Shown here: in pieces, positions 32,280 to 47,200 of the stretch | Numbering within the stretch: position 1 is the first letter of the stretch | Layout: each line of letters starts with the position of its first letter | NCBI GenBank assembly: GCA_037893245.1 | Contig: JBAIAA010000238.1 | Coordinates: 1,426,001 to 1,490,000 of the forward strand | DNA from: Crossaster papposus | Taxonomy: Eukaryota; Echinodermata; Asteroidea; Velatida; Solasteridae | Length of the DNA stretch: 64,000 nucleotides | Direction of reading: 5' to 3' | Made by a program: the position numbers and the translations under genes | Notes under the pieces: model-generated | Database searches by the model: none | Told to the model about the DNA's origin: nothing | The model's input: only the letters and a program-made list of their open reading frames with translations

Positions 32280-35200
32280 GATTTGTAATGCACACATATC
32301 CACCCTGCTGGGTGTTCAAGGCGCAGAGACCCTAAAAAACAAACAAAGTAATATTTAACTTGAAAGAAACAATAACAAATGAGAGGAACAAATAAATTAG
32401 TTCTTGAAAACCTGAGACATGAGATAAGTTTTGAGAAGTGATTTGAATTTTGTTGTACACAGACAAGATCTAAGATTAAGCGGTAAAGAGTTCCAGATGT
32501 GTGGTGCAGCTGCAGAAAAACGTCTGTCGCCCCACGAGTGTCGTGACTTGGATTCCTTGAGGAGAAGCATGTTGCTGGATCGTAGGTTCCTTGATGGAGT
32601 GTAAACTTGAAGAAGTTCTGAGATGTAATGGGGAGCCTTGCCATTGAGTGCTTTGTGGACAATTAGCATAAGCTTGAAGATTATTCGTTGAGAGACAGGG
32701 AGCCAATGAAGTTGTTCCAGGATGGGGGTGATGGAACAGGATTTTTTAGAGAGTGTAACCATGCGGGCTGCGGTGTTTTGGAGGCGTTGGAGACGAGCAA
32801 TCTGGTTATGCGGAAGACCATAGAAAAGGGCATTGCCGTTGTCAAGGCGAGAAGTGACAAATGCATGAATTACTTTTTCTGTAGCGCTCTTGTCCAAAAA
32901 CTTGCGTATTTTACCGATGTTCCTGATGTGAAATGTTGAGAGACGAATGACGTTGTTGATGTGTGGTTGAAGTGTCATTGACGAATCAAAAATAACACCC
33001 AAGTTCCGAGCCTGCAACGAGGGAGCTATCTGAGCATCACCGATGGAAATGTATGGCACTGAAACTTTTGATAATTGTTGACGTGATCCAAATAAAAGGA
33101 ACTCTGTCTTGTCGTCATTTAACTTCAGGAAGTTCTGTTGCGTCCAGTGGCGAATCTCTTGGATACATTTCTCAAGTCTTTCAATGGAGGCATTGGCATG
33201 TTCTTGAGAAGATTTAAACGTGATGTATAGCTGAGTGTCGTCCGCATAGACATGGTAATTCAGGTTAAATTTTAAAATGATGTCACGAATTGGCAAAGTG
33301 TACAGCGTAAACCACTGTGGGCCCAGTACTGACCCCTGTGGCACAGAGTAGTTCAAGACAACCGGGTCTGATATTGCAGTGCCGATACACACGTGCTGAG
33401 TTCGATTGGAGAGATAAGAATTGCACCATGCTAGGGCTGTGTCCTGTATGCCGAGGTAATTCTGAAGCCGGGAGAGGAGGATGTTGTGGTCAACAGTGTC
33501 AAAAGCGGCACTCAAGTCTAATAGGACTAGTGCTGTAAGGTTTCCATTGTCCATGGCTGAAAGAATATCGTTGTTCACACGGACTAGTGCAACTTCCGTC
33601 CCATGGAAAGGCTTGTATGCCGACTGGAACGTGTCGGACAGGTTGAAAGCATCAATATGATCGCGAATGCGTGATGAAACTACTCGTTCAATGACTTTTC
33701 CGAGATACTTTAAGTTCGCAACTGGTCTGTAGTTTTTGAATACCTCCTTGTCCAGGTTGGGTTTCTTGATGAGCGGCCTGATGTAGGAAATCTTGAGGCT
33801 ATCGGGGAAGTGACCGGAGCTGAGAGATTTGTTTACAAGTGCAGTGATGTACGGAACAAATGTATCAATGTTCTGCTTTATCATGGATGTTGATACTGGG
33901 TCCAGTTCACAGGATTTTGTAGGAGATTTCATGATAATTCTTTGAATCTCAGCAGCAGTGGTAGGCTCAAACACATAGAGTCTACAGTCTTGGTGAAGAT
34001 GTGGCGATGTCTGGCGCATGTCACAAGGGGCCGATGAGAATGATGAGCGGATGTCTGAAATCTTGGTGACAAAGAACTTGGAGAATTCATTTGCCAGATC
34101 CTGATCATTGTAGTTGGATGGAAGGACAGGGGTTCTGGGTTTCAGCAACAGTTTATCAATTATCTTGAAGAGCTTCTTTTGATCTCCTGAGGATTCATGA
34201 ACTTGGGATGTGAAGTGGGTAATCTTCACCTGGTTGATCAATTTCCTAACCACATTACATTGGTTGCGATATTCTCGTCGGTGTGATTCAAGTTTTCCGT
34301 TTTCCCGCCATTTTCGCTCAAGTTGACGACGAATCTTTCTTGCAGCTCTAATGTCATCATTGAACCAAGGAAATTCAGTTCGGACCTTGACAGATCTTGT
34401 TTTCAAAGGTGCGTGTAAATCCAAGATGTCACGGACAGTACTTTCGTATTGGCTGACATATACATTCAAGTCGTCATGATCGAGGTTTAATTTTTCCAAA
34501 TGAGTTCCTATATCCCGGAACACTTCAGGAAGATCTACGTTTTTCCACTGTCGGGTCTTAATTATTTAATTATTTTTACCTTGGTTAGGATCTATATTTT
34601 CAATTTCTACATTAAAATATGCTGAATTAAATCAGATTTAGTGAGAAAACCCGGTTTTGCATGTATACATGTTGTACATCTCCTAAAGGAAAATATTTTT
34701 TTTAATGCATGATTTCTCATGAATGGGGTTTTAGATTTCGCAAAATCGTCAAAATTAAAATCGGTGTATCACAAGAACGCAACATGCTACAGACCTCCAA
34801 CATATATCAAATTAAAGAGGACAGTGCACTCTTTCTAATGGTATACGTAACTCTGTTTGTCAAATTTTCGACATCTGACTCATTTTCACAGAGCAAGTCA
34901 CAAATACATGTTAGTAAATACAGGTATGACGTAAAATGACAACCCTTTTTCTGTAGTAAGATAACCTTTCTATTTAATGTTTTGGGTCGTTTACCTGAAA
35001 TTTATTTGTTAGGAGTGAAATTCTGGGGAGAGTGAGGTGGATCAATTGATTCTTTGATTGCTACAGTAGCTTCATTTATAACATGCAACTTAAAGATGGA
35101 CTACAACGGAATAATGATAAAGGCTGTGTTGCTGTTTTTGTTCGAGAAATGTATAATGATTACTAATACATTTTATATCATTAGTATTCAATAAAACTTG

Positions 35201-38200
35201 TTCCTTCATGCAAAAAAAACACAAAATTGATCGGCGTTCTACTCAGTTTCAGCAAAAGCCCTTAACTCATGAATAATTCATACTTTGTGTGTGACGTACC
35301 GGTACTACCCATGACGATTTACTCGGGTCGATTTGTAAAAACTTCATGCCTCTGCATGAAAACGCATACATAATACACACGGAATAACATGGCGTCTTTT
35401 GTTTACTCTCGGTTGCTCATGGGTAGTACGTCATCAATTTTCGCTGGTTTACAAGTCCGCTGGTACTATATCGTGGATTTCATTGTGGTTTTCAGTGGAT
35501 CTTTGCCGGGAACCAGTACAGGGCGGGAAATTTCAAAATCGAAGAATCGAGGTCTGATTTTTTCGGTCAAATTGCAACAAAATTATTTAGAGAAAAACAT
35601 GACCGTAACAATAAAGTGTTACCTGAACACAACATAAACAAGGTCCGATAATAAATTTAATGTGTGAGTTTTCGATGTAGTCCATCTTTAAACAAAAATA
35701 CATACCCCTCAAATCCACCCATTCCTGATAATTCAAGCAATTACCAATGGTGTATCCTACCTTTAAATTTAAAGCAAAAAAAATTGGAATTTGTGTACAA
35801 AATTTCTCCTTGAAATGCATGCATCATTAACCCTCTTCTATTCAATACCTAGACCTGTATTGATCTATACTGCCTGGGCTGTACAGCTGGCTTCCACTAT
35901 CAGCACCATGCTTGGGCAACCCTGGTGAAATAACACACATTTTGTTGGTTTCAGGATAATAATAGGCTGTTGTGTAACAGTCTATTTGTAGTAAGCTGAT
36001 CAATAGAAGGGGAGGTTTTTGTGTGTTGTTAACTTCATTATTGAACTGAATAACAACAGGTATACCAGAGTTATCCAACAGTGAAAACCAATTGGTTGTT
36101 CATGTGTAGGACACAATCTTCATACACATGGTGTGCTTTTAGCTTGAGCTTATTTTAAGTTGTTAGTTTTGCATCCACAACTTACTACATGTACATGTAC
36201 ATGATAATGAAGCATGGAGCAATAAGAATTGTTTCTTCTAAGCTACATGTGCAGTTCTTCATACATGTACATGTACATTGTATGTAGCAGTTTATACATA
36301 TGTTGAAATGTGTTGTTGAGACATGTACTAGGTACTGTACATGTGTACATGTGGTCAATACATGTAGTCGTCCTGTACTTGTATACATGAAAGTGCTTTA
36401 TGTTCCTCCTGTGTCAGTTTTCGGCGTACTGCGTTGGTGCAAATGAGGTGATTTGAAAAGACATTTGTCATATTCAAACAATATGTACATTGTGTAGTGC
36501 CATCAGACTTGGGAGAAGGACTTTGCATACATGTAAATTAGACATGTGCAGTATTGTTTATTACATTGTACATGTACATGTACGCGTACGTGTATGGCGG
36601 AAAACATGAAGTTAGACTTGATCACTGATGAGAACGGATTCTCTGCCCTGGAAGACAGAAAGTGAGTAGCAACTCCTCTAAAGTCCTTTAAATACATACC
36701 TGGTACACTATATTGGATTTTGTTGTGATTTACAGAAGTGGGTGGATTTGATGGATTAGTACCGGGATTTTGTGGTGTTATCTCCATTTAACCCTAACCA
36801 CCCTGAGTCCATCAAAATCCATTTCCTGTTTTGGAGGATTTTAGCGGATTCAGGATACCTCCATATTGAACAACTGGAGGAGTGTGATGGATTGAGGATT
36901 TTAAGCCTAGCGTTACTGCAGGAGTTTGATGGATTCAGGATACAGAAATTCAGGTGATGGACTGTGATGGACTCTATGGAGAAACGCACTGCAATTTGTT
37001 GTATGCCACCTACATGTAGGTATCCTGAATCCGTCAGTCCATCAAACTTTTGCTGGTGGATTATGATGGACTCGGGATCTCTCCAGAATGCATACTGGTG
37101 GAGTCTGATGGACTCGGGACACCAGCAGTTTTTGCAAACCAAAATTGGTGGACTGTGGCGGATTCAGGATACTTTCTAGTAAAAGCCATGAGGGAGTTGA
37201 GGTTAAAGTTTTGTTTTAATACACTGATGATTAAAGTGAAGTACCCCTCGCACTCGTACTCGCCGCACCTCACCCGTATCCCCTCATAATCTCCTCAAAA
37301 GTTTGGCGAGGAAATAACGAGTGCTCGCGAGAACATGCAAGGATTTATGAACCTGCGCGGGTGCTCACGAGCACCAACGAGCGCCCGCAAGCGCTATTGT
37401 ACAGAACTTGTTTACTTTATCATACTGTTCAACAGTTATGCTCAAAGATTCTAAAGTCCAATAATTGCTAGCAGTACAGTTACCTGTACTATAGCACTTT
37501 GGACGTGTGCATGTTCTTGTCAAAAGTGAGTAAAATGGTAACTGCCAAAGAGGTTTAAATACATGGATGGCAGTTTACGACAGCTGAGCTGGGGCAGTTT
37601 ACAACTATCCAATGGACTTTACGGGAGATGTCCATTTAAATGTACTCTCGTTATTTTATTGGCAACTTGATTTTCCAGATAACAGGTAAACCTTGTTTTA
37701 AACTTCATACTTTTCTGTTGCATGTTCATGTACAAGTTTGTGTACACCTCGATTCATAGGAATCTGAATTTTTGCATTTTATCTTTAACCCTCCTATGGT
37801 TTTACCTTTCAAAACCTTTTAAAATTTGCTTACTTGACAAAATGGCTGTAAATAAGTATGAACCTTTCAAAACGCTCCAGAATTTGTTGCTACTGCACTA
37901 CTACACCTTTCAAAACCTTTTGAAAGGTATTTTTTTCCTAACACCAGTTTGTTCAGAAAGTTGTTTTACCTTTCCAAATCTTTCATAGGTTTCTTTTGTC
38001 AGACAGTTTTCTCGCCTTTTAAAACATTTCAGTCCAAGAAACTTGAAAGGTATTATTTGTCTTACACCAGTTTATTCAGAAAGTTGTTTTACCTTTAAAA
38101 ATCTTTCATAGGTTTTTTTTGTCAGACAGTTTTCTCACCTTTCAAAACCTTTCAGTCCAGAAAACTTGAAAGGTTTTGAAAGGTCAGACAATTCTATGGC

Positions 38201-41200
38201 AACTGCCCTATATATAGGAGGGTTAAAGCAATTTTATTTGTATATAAACACAAATTAAACAAAGTTTCACAAGGTAAACATTTTAGGAGACACCAAAGCG
38301 GTCTGTCAAAAATTGGAATGACAATTTTGTCCTGCTCTGTTTTAAATTTTCTGTACATGTACTTTTAAATACTTTTAAACAAATTAAGTAGGTACAAGCT
38401 TAAAAACTATCCATCAAAATTGATCAGATGTAACGGTTAATATGGACGATTCACTCAATAGTATGGTTTCCCGTGTAAATATATTTAGGGGACACCAAGG
38501 TTTACACGTGAAAACACCATTTTTGCCAAACCTCTCGTGTTGAGAAAAAAATGAAATTGTTTTTTGAAATTTGAGTTTTATTGTCAAAATTGGTGTTATT
38601 AATCTTTTTAGTTTGCAAATAACCAAGAATGGAAAATCACACTTTGAATACTGTCTGTAAATGTGACATTTTTTTTTTAAAACTAAAAGTGATCATTTTA
38701 TTTTATTTTTAGGACTATGCATTCGCATGATAGATATTTTGTCTTAGTGGCAATCGATGGTGGTTACACACTATAAACACACAGATGAAAACAGACTGAG
38801 ATACATCACAAAACCCTCAAGATAAACTTTTAACCAGTTCGCGCCGGGTGACGTATATAAACGCAAAGTTTTCCCCAGATTCAAAACGGACGACGCATAA
38901 ACACGCCACGAGCAAGGCCGAAAATGTTTGTCAGCAGCGAGCAAGGCCGGAAATGCGTGGGTGTGCTTCCCTGTACCTTTGGCCTGAACCAGTATACATA
39001 ATGTTCGTATGCAGTTTTGAATGAAGGTTTACAATACCAGGTTTACAATTTCCCCCATTCTTTTTGTTTCGTTTCAGGGGCATGGAAGCCATTCCAGGAA
39101 ATGTTAGTCTGATTAAGGACAAGCAGAACCTGATTGGTATCAGCATAGGAGGTGGTGCCCCGCTTTGTCCCTGTCTATACATAGTGCAGGTAGGGTACCG
39201 GCAGCACACATGCACATTGTACCTCATGATAACATCTTTTTCAATGTACAAATGTAGTTCTGAGAATACACAAATACCGCATGGAGCTAGTTCGGGCGCG
39301 AACTATAGTGCACCATGATTAGTCAGTCTCTGCTTTACCAATGCGCATGCTCAAATGCAGTTCGCTCGAACGGCTCTAGTCGAACTATTGTTGAAAAAAT
39401 GGCAACTGCTTTGTTTACATTTGCGACATGAATGAGATGGGTATTGGCACTATTCTCCCACGCATATAAGTAGGATAAGTCATAACGTTAGTCATGTTGG
39501 TCCAAAAACAAGAAAAAAATAACATTGGGCCAGCTAGATTTTCACTTAATGTTACTGCCTTTCCCTCCGTCAGACTACTGACATCACATTTTCCACGTCA
39601 CTGGTTCTCTCCATGTTTTCCTATGGAAAGAGGCTCGTGTCAACCAGTGGCAACCGTGCCTCGGGGTCTGGTTCCAAATAGTCGACTGGATAGTCTAACC
39701 ATCCTGCGTTCGAGCGACGTTGGTCAAACTATGGTTAACTATAGTTCGTTCCCGAACTTGCTCATGGTTGGAGGAAAGTAGTGGCAATTATTAGTCCCAA
39801 GGTGTAGGTCGGCTCGAAAAGGAGGTAGTCACCCTGACCTACACCTCGGGACCAGTAATTCCCACTATTTTCTAGAAATAAACCATGCTGTATTTGTTTC
39901 ACTATTCACCACATAAATATTTACTGCCTGGTCGATAACGGCGTTCGTAGATTTTGCATCTTTGTTCAGCACAAAATATTCTTCGTCAGTCAAGGACGGA
40001 AATCTAGTAACGTTCATGAGACTGGTTCCGTAAAGATTACATGCCACAGACTACATGTCTACGAGGCGAGTTCCGGAGGGAATTTGTAGTGCTACCATAA
40101 AAAATGAATACCGAACGGCAGCGAGCTGGATACTCACCGGGATGACGTCACATGGCAGCGTATCATTTTTTACTTCCCGGACGTGCGACAGAATGGGCCA
40201 ATGGTGTGAATATTTATGAGGTGTAGTAATATTAGATAGTTATTCTTGACCTCCATAACCACCAAATGGAAAACATTTCAAATGTTTGAGCCAGAAAAAG
40301 AGAAGGAAAAACTTTTTGTAAGTACTATGGTACCATATTGGCATGATTACTGAGTCAATACAGTAAAATATAAGTAAGCTTTAAGGTGTAAACTGCAACT
40401 TTTGTGAGAGTCATAAAAGGGAAATATATTTTGTTTTTCCATGTAGCTTGGTTTCATTTTTAAAAAATCCCATCAAATGACATTTAACCAGTTCGCACCG
40501 GATGACGTATATAAACGCAAAGTTTTCCCCAGATTCGAAACGGATGACGCATGAACACGCCACGAGCAAGGTCTGAAATGCGTGGGTGTGCTTCCCGGCA
40601 CTATCGGCCTGAGCCCGCTTTGGATCGAGTTTCGTTAAAAATAATCCCGCCCCTCGGCTCGGTGATGTTGAAAAAATCCTGACGCGAACTGGTTAAAACC
40701 TTTCTGTTTCATCATCTGATGAGAGGATATAGTATGTAATTTGTAAACATAATGCAGACTGTTGTGTATAGTGTACTCGATGTACAGGCATTAACGGTAC
40801 TCATGGTAGCCTGTTCTGATGCGCACCTGTACCCCTAGAAAACAAATTGCATTTGACCCCGAGACGAAGCATTTCACGTGTGGTTGGGTACTTCTACAGG
40901 TCGAGGCTGTTCCCATTGGACTTATCAGAGTCCCTGATAACTTAGCGCTACCACTTTTAGCCTGGGCCCAATTTCACGGCGCTGCTTAACAGTTAGCGGA
41001 AAAGTTGTGCTAACTTTAGTAGAAAAATTTGCTAACCTTAAGCGCTATTTCACGGCGTTTTTGTGCTAACGTTTGCGCGCGCATGGAGATTATACTGTTA
41101 CGTCACTGATTTAAGCACATTTTCCCGCTAGGTTAAGCGTGCCTTTTACTGTGCTTACCGTCTCCATGAAATAGACAGAGGCTTTGTTAGCAGAAAATCG

Positions 41201-44200
41201 TTTGCTTAGCAGCGCCGTGAAATTGGGCCCTGGAGCCAATTTCATAAAGAACAACGATTTGCTTACCACAAAAAAAGTCTTGCTCAGTAAAAACAGGTTA
41301 TTGACCAAAACTTCATGTGCTTTTCTTTCAAAGCAACAACAAAAAGCTGAATACCATTCACAAACAATAAACATCAATGAAAATATTAGTTTGTAACCCT
41401 GTTTTTTTTCCAAGGAAGAATTGTCATGCTACATGTAAGCAAATTTGGGTGCTTACACGTTTTATGAAATTGGCCCCCTGGTAGTTTTACATCACTGCCA
41501 CGGTACATTGACAGGGACGCTAGTCTACCACGCGTTCCCATTGGATTAAATTGTGTCATTCTACAGAAAAGTCTTGGTACGTTAACCAAAAAAAGTCCAA
41601 TGGGAACACGGCTATGAAATTTTGTACAAGCTATGATTTACCGGTAGTGAAATGCTTTGAATCGATTTTACTTTAGGTGTTTGATAACACTCCAGCGTCT
41701 AAGGATGGAACGTTGGCGTCGGGGGATGAGATTGTGGGAGTCAATGGAAAGTCTGTTAAAGGCAGGACAAAAGTGGAGGTGGCTCGGATGATCCAGGCAA
41801 TTAAGGTAAGCAGGAATTAGAAAAAAAAAGTTGAGGACAAACTGTCAGTTGAGATAGAAATGTGTAGATCAACGGGCTCTTTGCTCAGCCGAACGTTTGA
41901 CAAAATGTAACACTTTGCTTAGTGTATACCAGTACAAACCACATACATGTATGTATTATAGTCAAACCATCAAAATCTATTAACTTAGCCTAATTCTCCT
42001 TTTGTTGATTGTTCCTTTGGACTCTGTGCTTTTTTGTGTGTTTCTTTTGCCATCCATCCTATATGTTTGTTTCTTATACACAGTCATTTAGTCTCTGAAG
42101 AAGATCTTGTTAAGATCGAAATATATTAGGCCCTCTTAACTTATTTAAAATCTATTAAAGGTAGAATACACCATTTGCAAATATCGAAAATATTTACTAC
42201 CGAATTATTAAGAAATATCTTACTTATTTGAAAGTGAATAATGATTCTAGGCATCCAGCAAAATGATTGCGCTAGATATCCTGTAATTATTCCGAAAAAT
42301 GAAATGTATAACAAAAAATAACATAAGAATAACTGCCCGACGCCGGTTGAAAATAAATGTTTTTTCGTACTTTACTCGACATCCACGATTGTAAAACTTA
42401 GGACAGGTCAGTTAAACGATAGTTACTATAAAATACAACCCCCAAAATCTACCCATTCATGATAATTGAAGCAATTACCAATGGTGTATACTACCTTTAA
42501 GTATACTAGGTACATAATTCATCAAAGTTTATTTGTAAAACATGATACATCATGTATATCCACTTATGTAATACAATACAAATGTAATAAAAACTTCTAC
42601 GATTATGAAACTTTAAAGAATAAAGACTGTATAACAGATGTTTCTATGTACATTTTAAGCATACTGTTCGCTTTCTTGATTGATTGAATTTCAAAAGATA
42701 TTAAAAATCCCAAAGATAACAAAATGTCTAGATGGAAAATGTCCATATGTCATTTACATGTATGTGACCCGCTCCATCGAAATCAGGAATAAGTCTCGAA
42801 ATGACTTTTTGATATGCACATGGTGAGAAAGGGAATTTTTTTAAAGCTTTCTAATGATACCCATCACACGTGTGTATCTTTTTAGGTTAACGAGTTATGG
42901 TCTGATGAAGATGACAGGTGTATATTTATTTGCCGAATCCACATTCCGGGAAAAACGGCTTTGAAATAAACAAAATTGACCAAAATCATACGAACAGCGC
43001 ACACAAATCTCTTCATTTTCATCTTTATTGATCGTTTTTACATACAAGACATTAACGACAATAATCTGTGATAACTACACTTCCTAAAAATACAATGTTT
43101 GGAAAAACGACTTGGTCACGATTATCACCCATGCGTTCACTTTAACGGCCGATTGCGTAAAACGGCCTCAGCGACTTATTCCTGATTACGATTGAGCGGG
43201 TCACATATGTGCTGTTCTAAACGACATGTCGTCAGACGTGCGTTGTACGCTGTGCGTTGTGCGTCTCCTCCCTACTAGTTGTGCATCGTTTCCCCCCCCC
43301 CCCCCCCCCATATTCGTTGTCCACCACCTTAATTGTGTTTGAAGATGGTTGCACATTTCATTGCTTTTTACTGAAGCCCATTCAAGCCAGAAAAAAATAT
43401 GTTAACTTTGTTTGCAAAAGAACACAACTATTGCAAAATAACGCAATACTTTTGTGTACAAAATTCACATAGTGTTCAGTTTGTCCTTTATATGCATTTA
43501 TTTTTAATTTCAATTAGTTACCATTAAGTGTGCGCCTGTCCGTCGTTCAGTTATTGTGCTCAAGTTAATTGATAGAAAAGGCGGGATGAGGCGGTGCAAG
43601 TGGCTGAAAACAAGGTTGTTTGATCTTGTCGAATTTTAAAGGACCTGCACCCAATTTCATGAAACTCACACATTCTTTTGGTACATTGCGTTATGGGGAC
43701 AACCCATAGGGTTTGTGTGTAAACTGAAATCTCTCTAATCTCAAACTCAGAACACTCTAAAATTCTTTAAAAAAATCAGCATCACCCTTATTTGTCCTCT
43801 TCTTCATTTTCTTTTATTATACCCTAACCCAATTTTCCCTTGTTCTACCTTTACTGAAGACCCAACGCGCTATGGGGACTCGAAAATGTCCCCACTACTC
43901 GGTCTGTCTTTTCCAAACAAAAGAGCCTGTCCCCATAACTAGGTGGAGGCTCGTACATCGCAACTTACAATGCATCGCAGGCTACCGGTAAAATGTTGGT
44001 TCGTTTTTTATTGTTCCAGTCGGAGGTGATCATCAACTACAACAAGCTGCATGCTGACCCGAAGCAGGGCAAGTCTCTAGACATCGTCTTGAAGAAGGCC
44101 AAGCATCGCATGGTAGAGAACTTGAGCTCCTCTACTGCGGATGCCCTGGGTCTCAGCAGAGCCATCTTGTGCAATGGTCAGTACATACTTGCTATATTCT

Positions 44201-47200
44201 TAATCTTTCATGGTTGGGCTACATTCATTGCAGGGTTGTAGTCGAGTCCCTGCAAGTCCTTTCACAAGTTCATTTGTGAAGCCAGTCACAAGTCCCTTCA
44301 TAAAGGCAGTCACAAGTAACTGGATGAACAATGACAAAGGAATGCCTTTGTCAAAGCTGATTTGAATAGCTTGTGATTTGAATTGGAACTGAAGAACTTG
44401 TGATGGACTTGTGATGGACTTGTGATGGACTTGTGATGGACTTGTGATGGACTTTCAGGGACTTTCAGGGACTTTCAGGGACTTTCAGGGACTTTCAGGG
44501 ACTTTCAGGGACTTTCAGGGACTTTCAGGGACTTGCAGGGACTTGCAGGGACTTGCAGGGACTTTCAGGGACTTTCAGGGACTTTCAGGGACTTTCAGGG
44601 ACTTGCAGGGACTTGCAGGGACTTGCAGGGACTTGCAGGGACTTGCAGGGACTTGCAGGGACTTTCAGGGACTTGCAGGGACTTGCAGGGACTTGCAGGG
44701 ACTTGCAGGGACTTGCAGGGACTTGCAGGGACTTGCAGGGACTTGCAGGGACTTGCAGGGACTTGCAGGGACTTGCAGGGACTTGCAGGGACTTGCAGGG
44801 ACTTGCAAGGACTTGCAGGGACTTGCAGGGACTTGCAGGGACTTGCAGGGACTTGCAGGGACTTGCAGGGACTTTCAGGGACTTTCAGGGACTTTCAGGG
44901 ACTTTCAGGGACTTTCAGGGACTTTCAGGGACTTTCAGGGACTTTCAGGGACTCGCAGGGACTCGCAGGGACTTGCAGGGACTTGCAGGGACTTGCAGGG
45001 ACTTGTGATGGAGTCGACTACATCCCTGATTAATTGTCCCTGGAAACCTAAACACCATGCAGGTTTGCAGGAACAAAAAACCAACAATGTGTGTGAGTAT
45101 TATATGTGACCTGTTCCAACGAAACCCGGACAAAGTCGCACAATGTGTCTTATTACAATGTACTTGTGAAGTCATTTCGGGGTGGATTTTACCATTTTGA
45201 AGTTTTGGGTTTTCCTGAATCACAAACAAAAATCTACAATCTCCCCACATTTGAGCATAATCCGTCACCCAGAAGTGTGTTTTTTGTCGATTTTGTGAAA
45301 CAATTGTGTATAGAAATATTACGCTTTTCTGAACTTCAAAGCTGTTTAACTCAAAATTAGGTTGTCAGGGTTTTGTCACTAAATCCTTCCCCCCAGGGAG
45401 AAAGGGTGGGGGTATACATGTATGCAAATGATGATTTTAAAGCTGAGAAAATTGGAAAAAACACAAAATCTAAATAATTAAAATTGTCCAGGTTTCGTGG
45501 GAGCAGGTCACATGTAGGTCAAAGAAAATACAAATAACATTACGTTTCTTGTGAGTGCAAATGCCCAACAATATAGCATACACTTATATATCCATGAATG
45601 TCTTAGAGTGTTAAACCTTTGTTACCCGTAACATAGCATGTACTTGCCAGTACATCTGGCCTGTGACAAAGTACATGTACTGTATGTATTCATACTAAAT
45701 GAAGTCAAGAAAACTTGATTTAATTCATTAACCTTCCTTCTCTCAATGCCAAAATGGAGCCAATTAAGTGATACATGTGGGTTGTAACACACAAGCTATA
45801 AATAGGAAGGGGTTAGTTTCTTGTATAGGTTGTGATAGTTTGTGATGGTTTTAAACTGTGCAATATTTTGTAATTTGTGTGTACTACTGTCCTTGCTGCA
45901 GATGTATTAATTAAGAAAATGGATGAGCTTCAGGGAACAGCAGTGATGTACAAGGGCCTGATGGAACATGCTAAGAAGATGCTGAAAGCCTTCTATGATC
46001 TCTCCCAGACACACAAAGGTATGTGTTGAGCCAGAAGAGAAGAATAACCCCCCCAAAAAAACAAAAAACAAAATATTAATAATAATAATGAAAAAAATAA
46101 GAAATACAGAATAAGTAAAAAATAAAACAAGTAAACAAGTTTTAAAAGTATCTAAAAGTAGTTTTCCCCAAAGTAATTTCAAATGTAGGATTATAAGCTT
46201 GGAATTTAGATAATATTGGGAAGTTCTAGTTTTTTAACCAGTTCGAGGCAAGATTATTTTGACATTGACCGGACCCAGTCATGGAATTTATTTGTACGAA
46301 CTTCGATCCGAGATGGGTTTAGGTCGGCATTTTTTGGTAGCATACCCTGATATTTCCAACCTCGCTCGCTTTAAACCGGTTGTATGCTGACAGATATTTC
46401 CGGCATTGCTCGTGATGTGTTTATCCGTCGTCCATTTTGAAATTCTAGAAAAAAATTGCGCTTATACACGTCCTCCTCCATGAAATGGTTAAGAATTGGG
46501 GAGTAAATATGACAAATGAAGTTTATTTTGAAAAAGCGATATACATCATACAGCAAATATATTCTTGTTTCCGATATTATATAACTACTATCATTGCAAT
46601 TAAGAGTCTTGATTTCAACTGCTTTAGTCAAATGTTTTCTTAACTCATGTAGCTTTTGGCGAGATCTTTGCTCTCATTGGAGCTAGGGAGCCCCAACCAA
46701 AGGCTAGCGAGGCATTCACAGTGTTTGCAGATGCTCACAGGAACATGGAGAAGTTTGGTATCCGTCTCCTCAGAACAGTCAAGCCGGTGAGTATTTTGAC
46801 AGTCTAAGGTGGCAGAACAGCTGAAGTACAAGAATTAAAATAAGAACATTTGAGGCATAATGAGACTTTGTTTTTCATTTTCAAAAGTTTCTTGGTAATT
46901 CCTTAAATTTAAACAAATGTACACGTACACGTACACGTAGTCGTGAACCACATAACGATCGAGGATCCCCTATTGTGTTTTCCTTTATTCCTATGTTATA
47001 CCCAAACCCCATTACCTTAAGCGCTTGCCCCGACGATCGAGGACCGAATTCGGACAATCAAACCGTCGATTAAGGATCCTTTGTTCCCTTTGTTCTCTTT
47101 TGTGTTTCGACCCTCGATCGTAATACGATACAAGAGCACGTACACATACACGGTGCGAAATACGGTACCTTCTGGAGACGTTAACACAATGGGGACAATG

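Noticed and set aside
44451..44530. Cluster of NF-kB sites (GGGACTTTC)
   Set aside because: Every unit continues with AG instead of the required CC, so the consensus half-site is broken; the similarity is a by-product of the decamer.
44451..45000. CRISPR-like array (also considered for 62293-62712)
   Set aside because: There are no spacers; units are head-to-tail tandem repeats in an animal genome.
44444..45109. Long open frames across the decamer array, in three + strand frames
   Set aside because: A stop-free 10-bp unit keeps every frame open. The array lies between PICK1 exons 4 and 5 and has no domain or acceptor/donor usage of its own.
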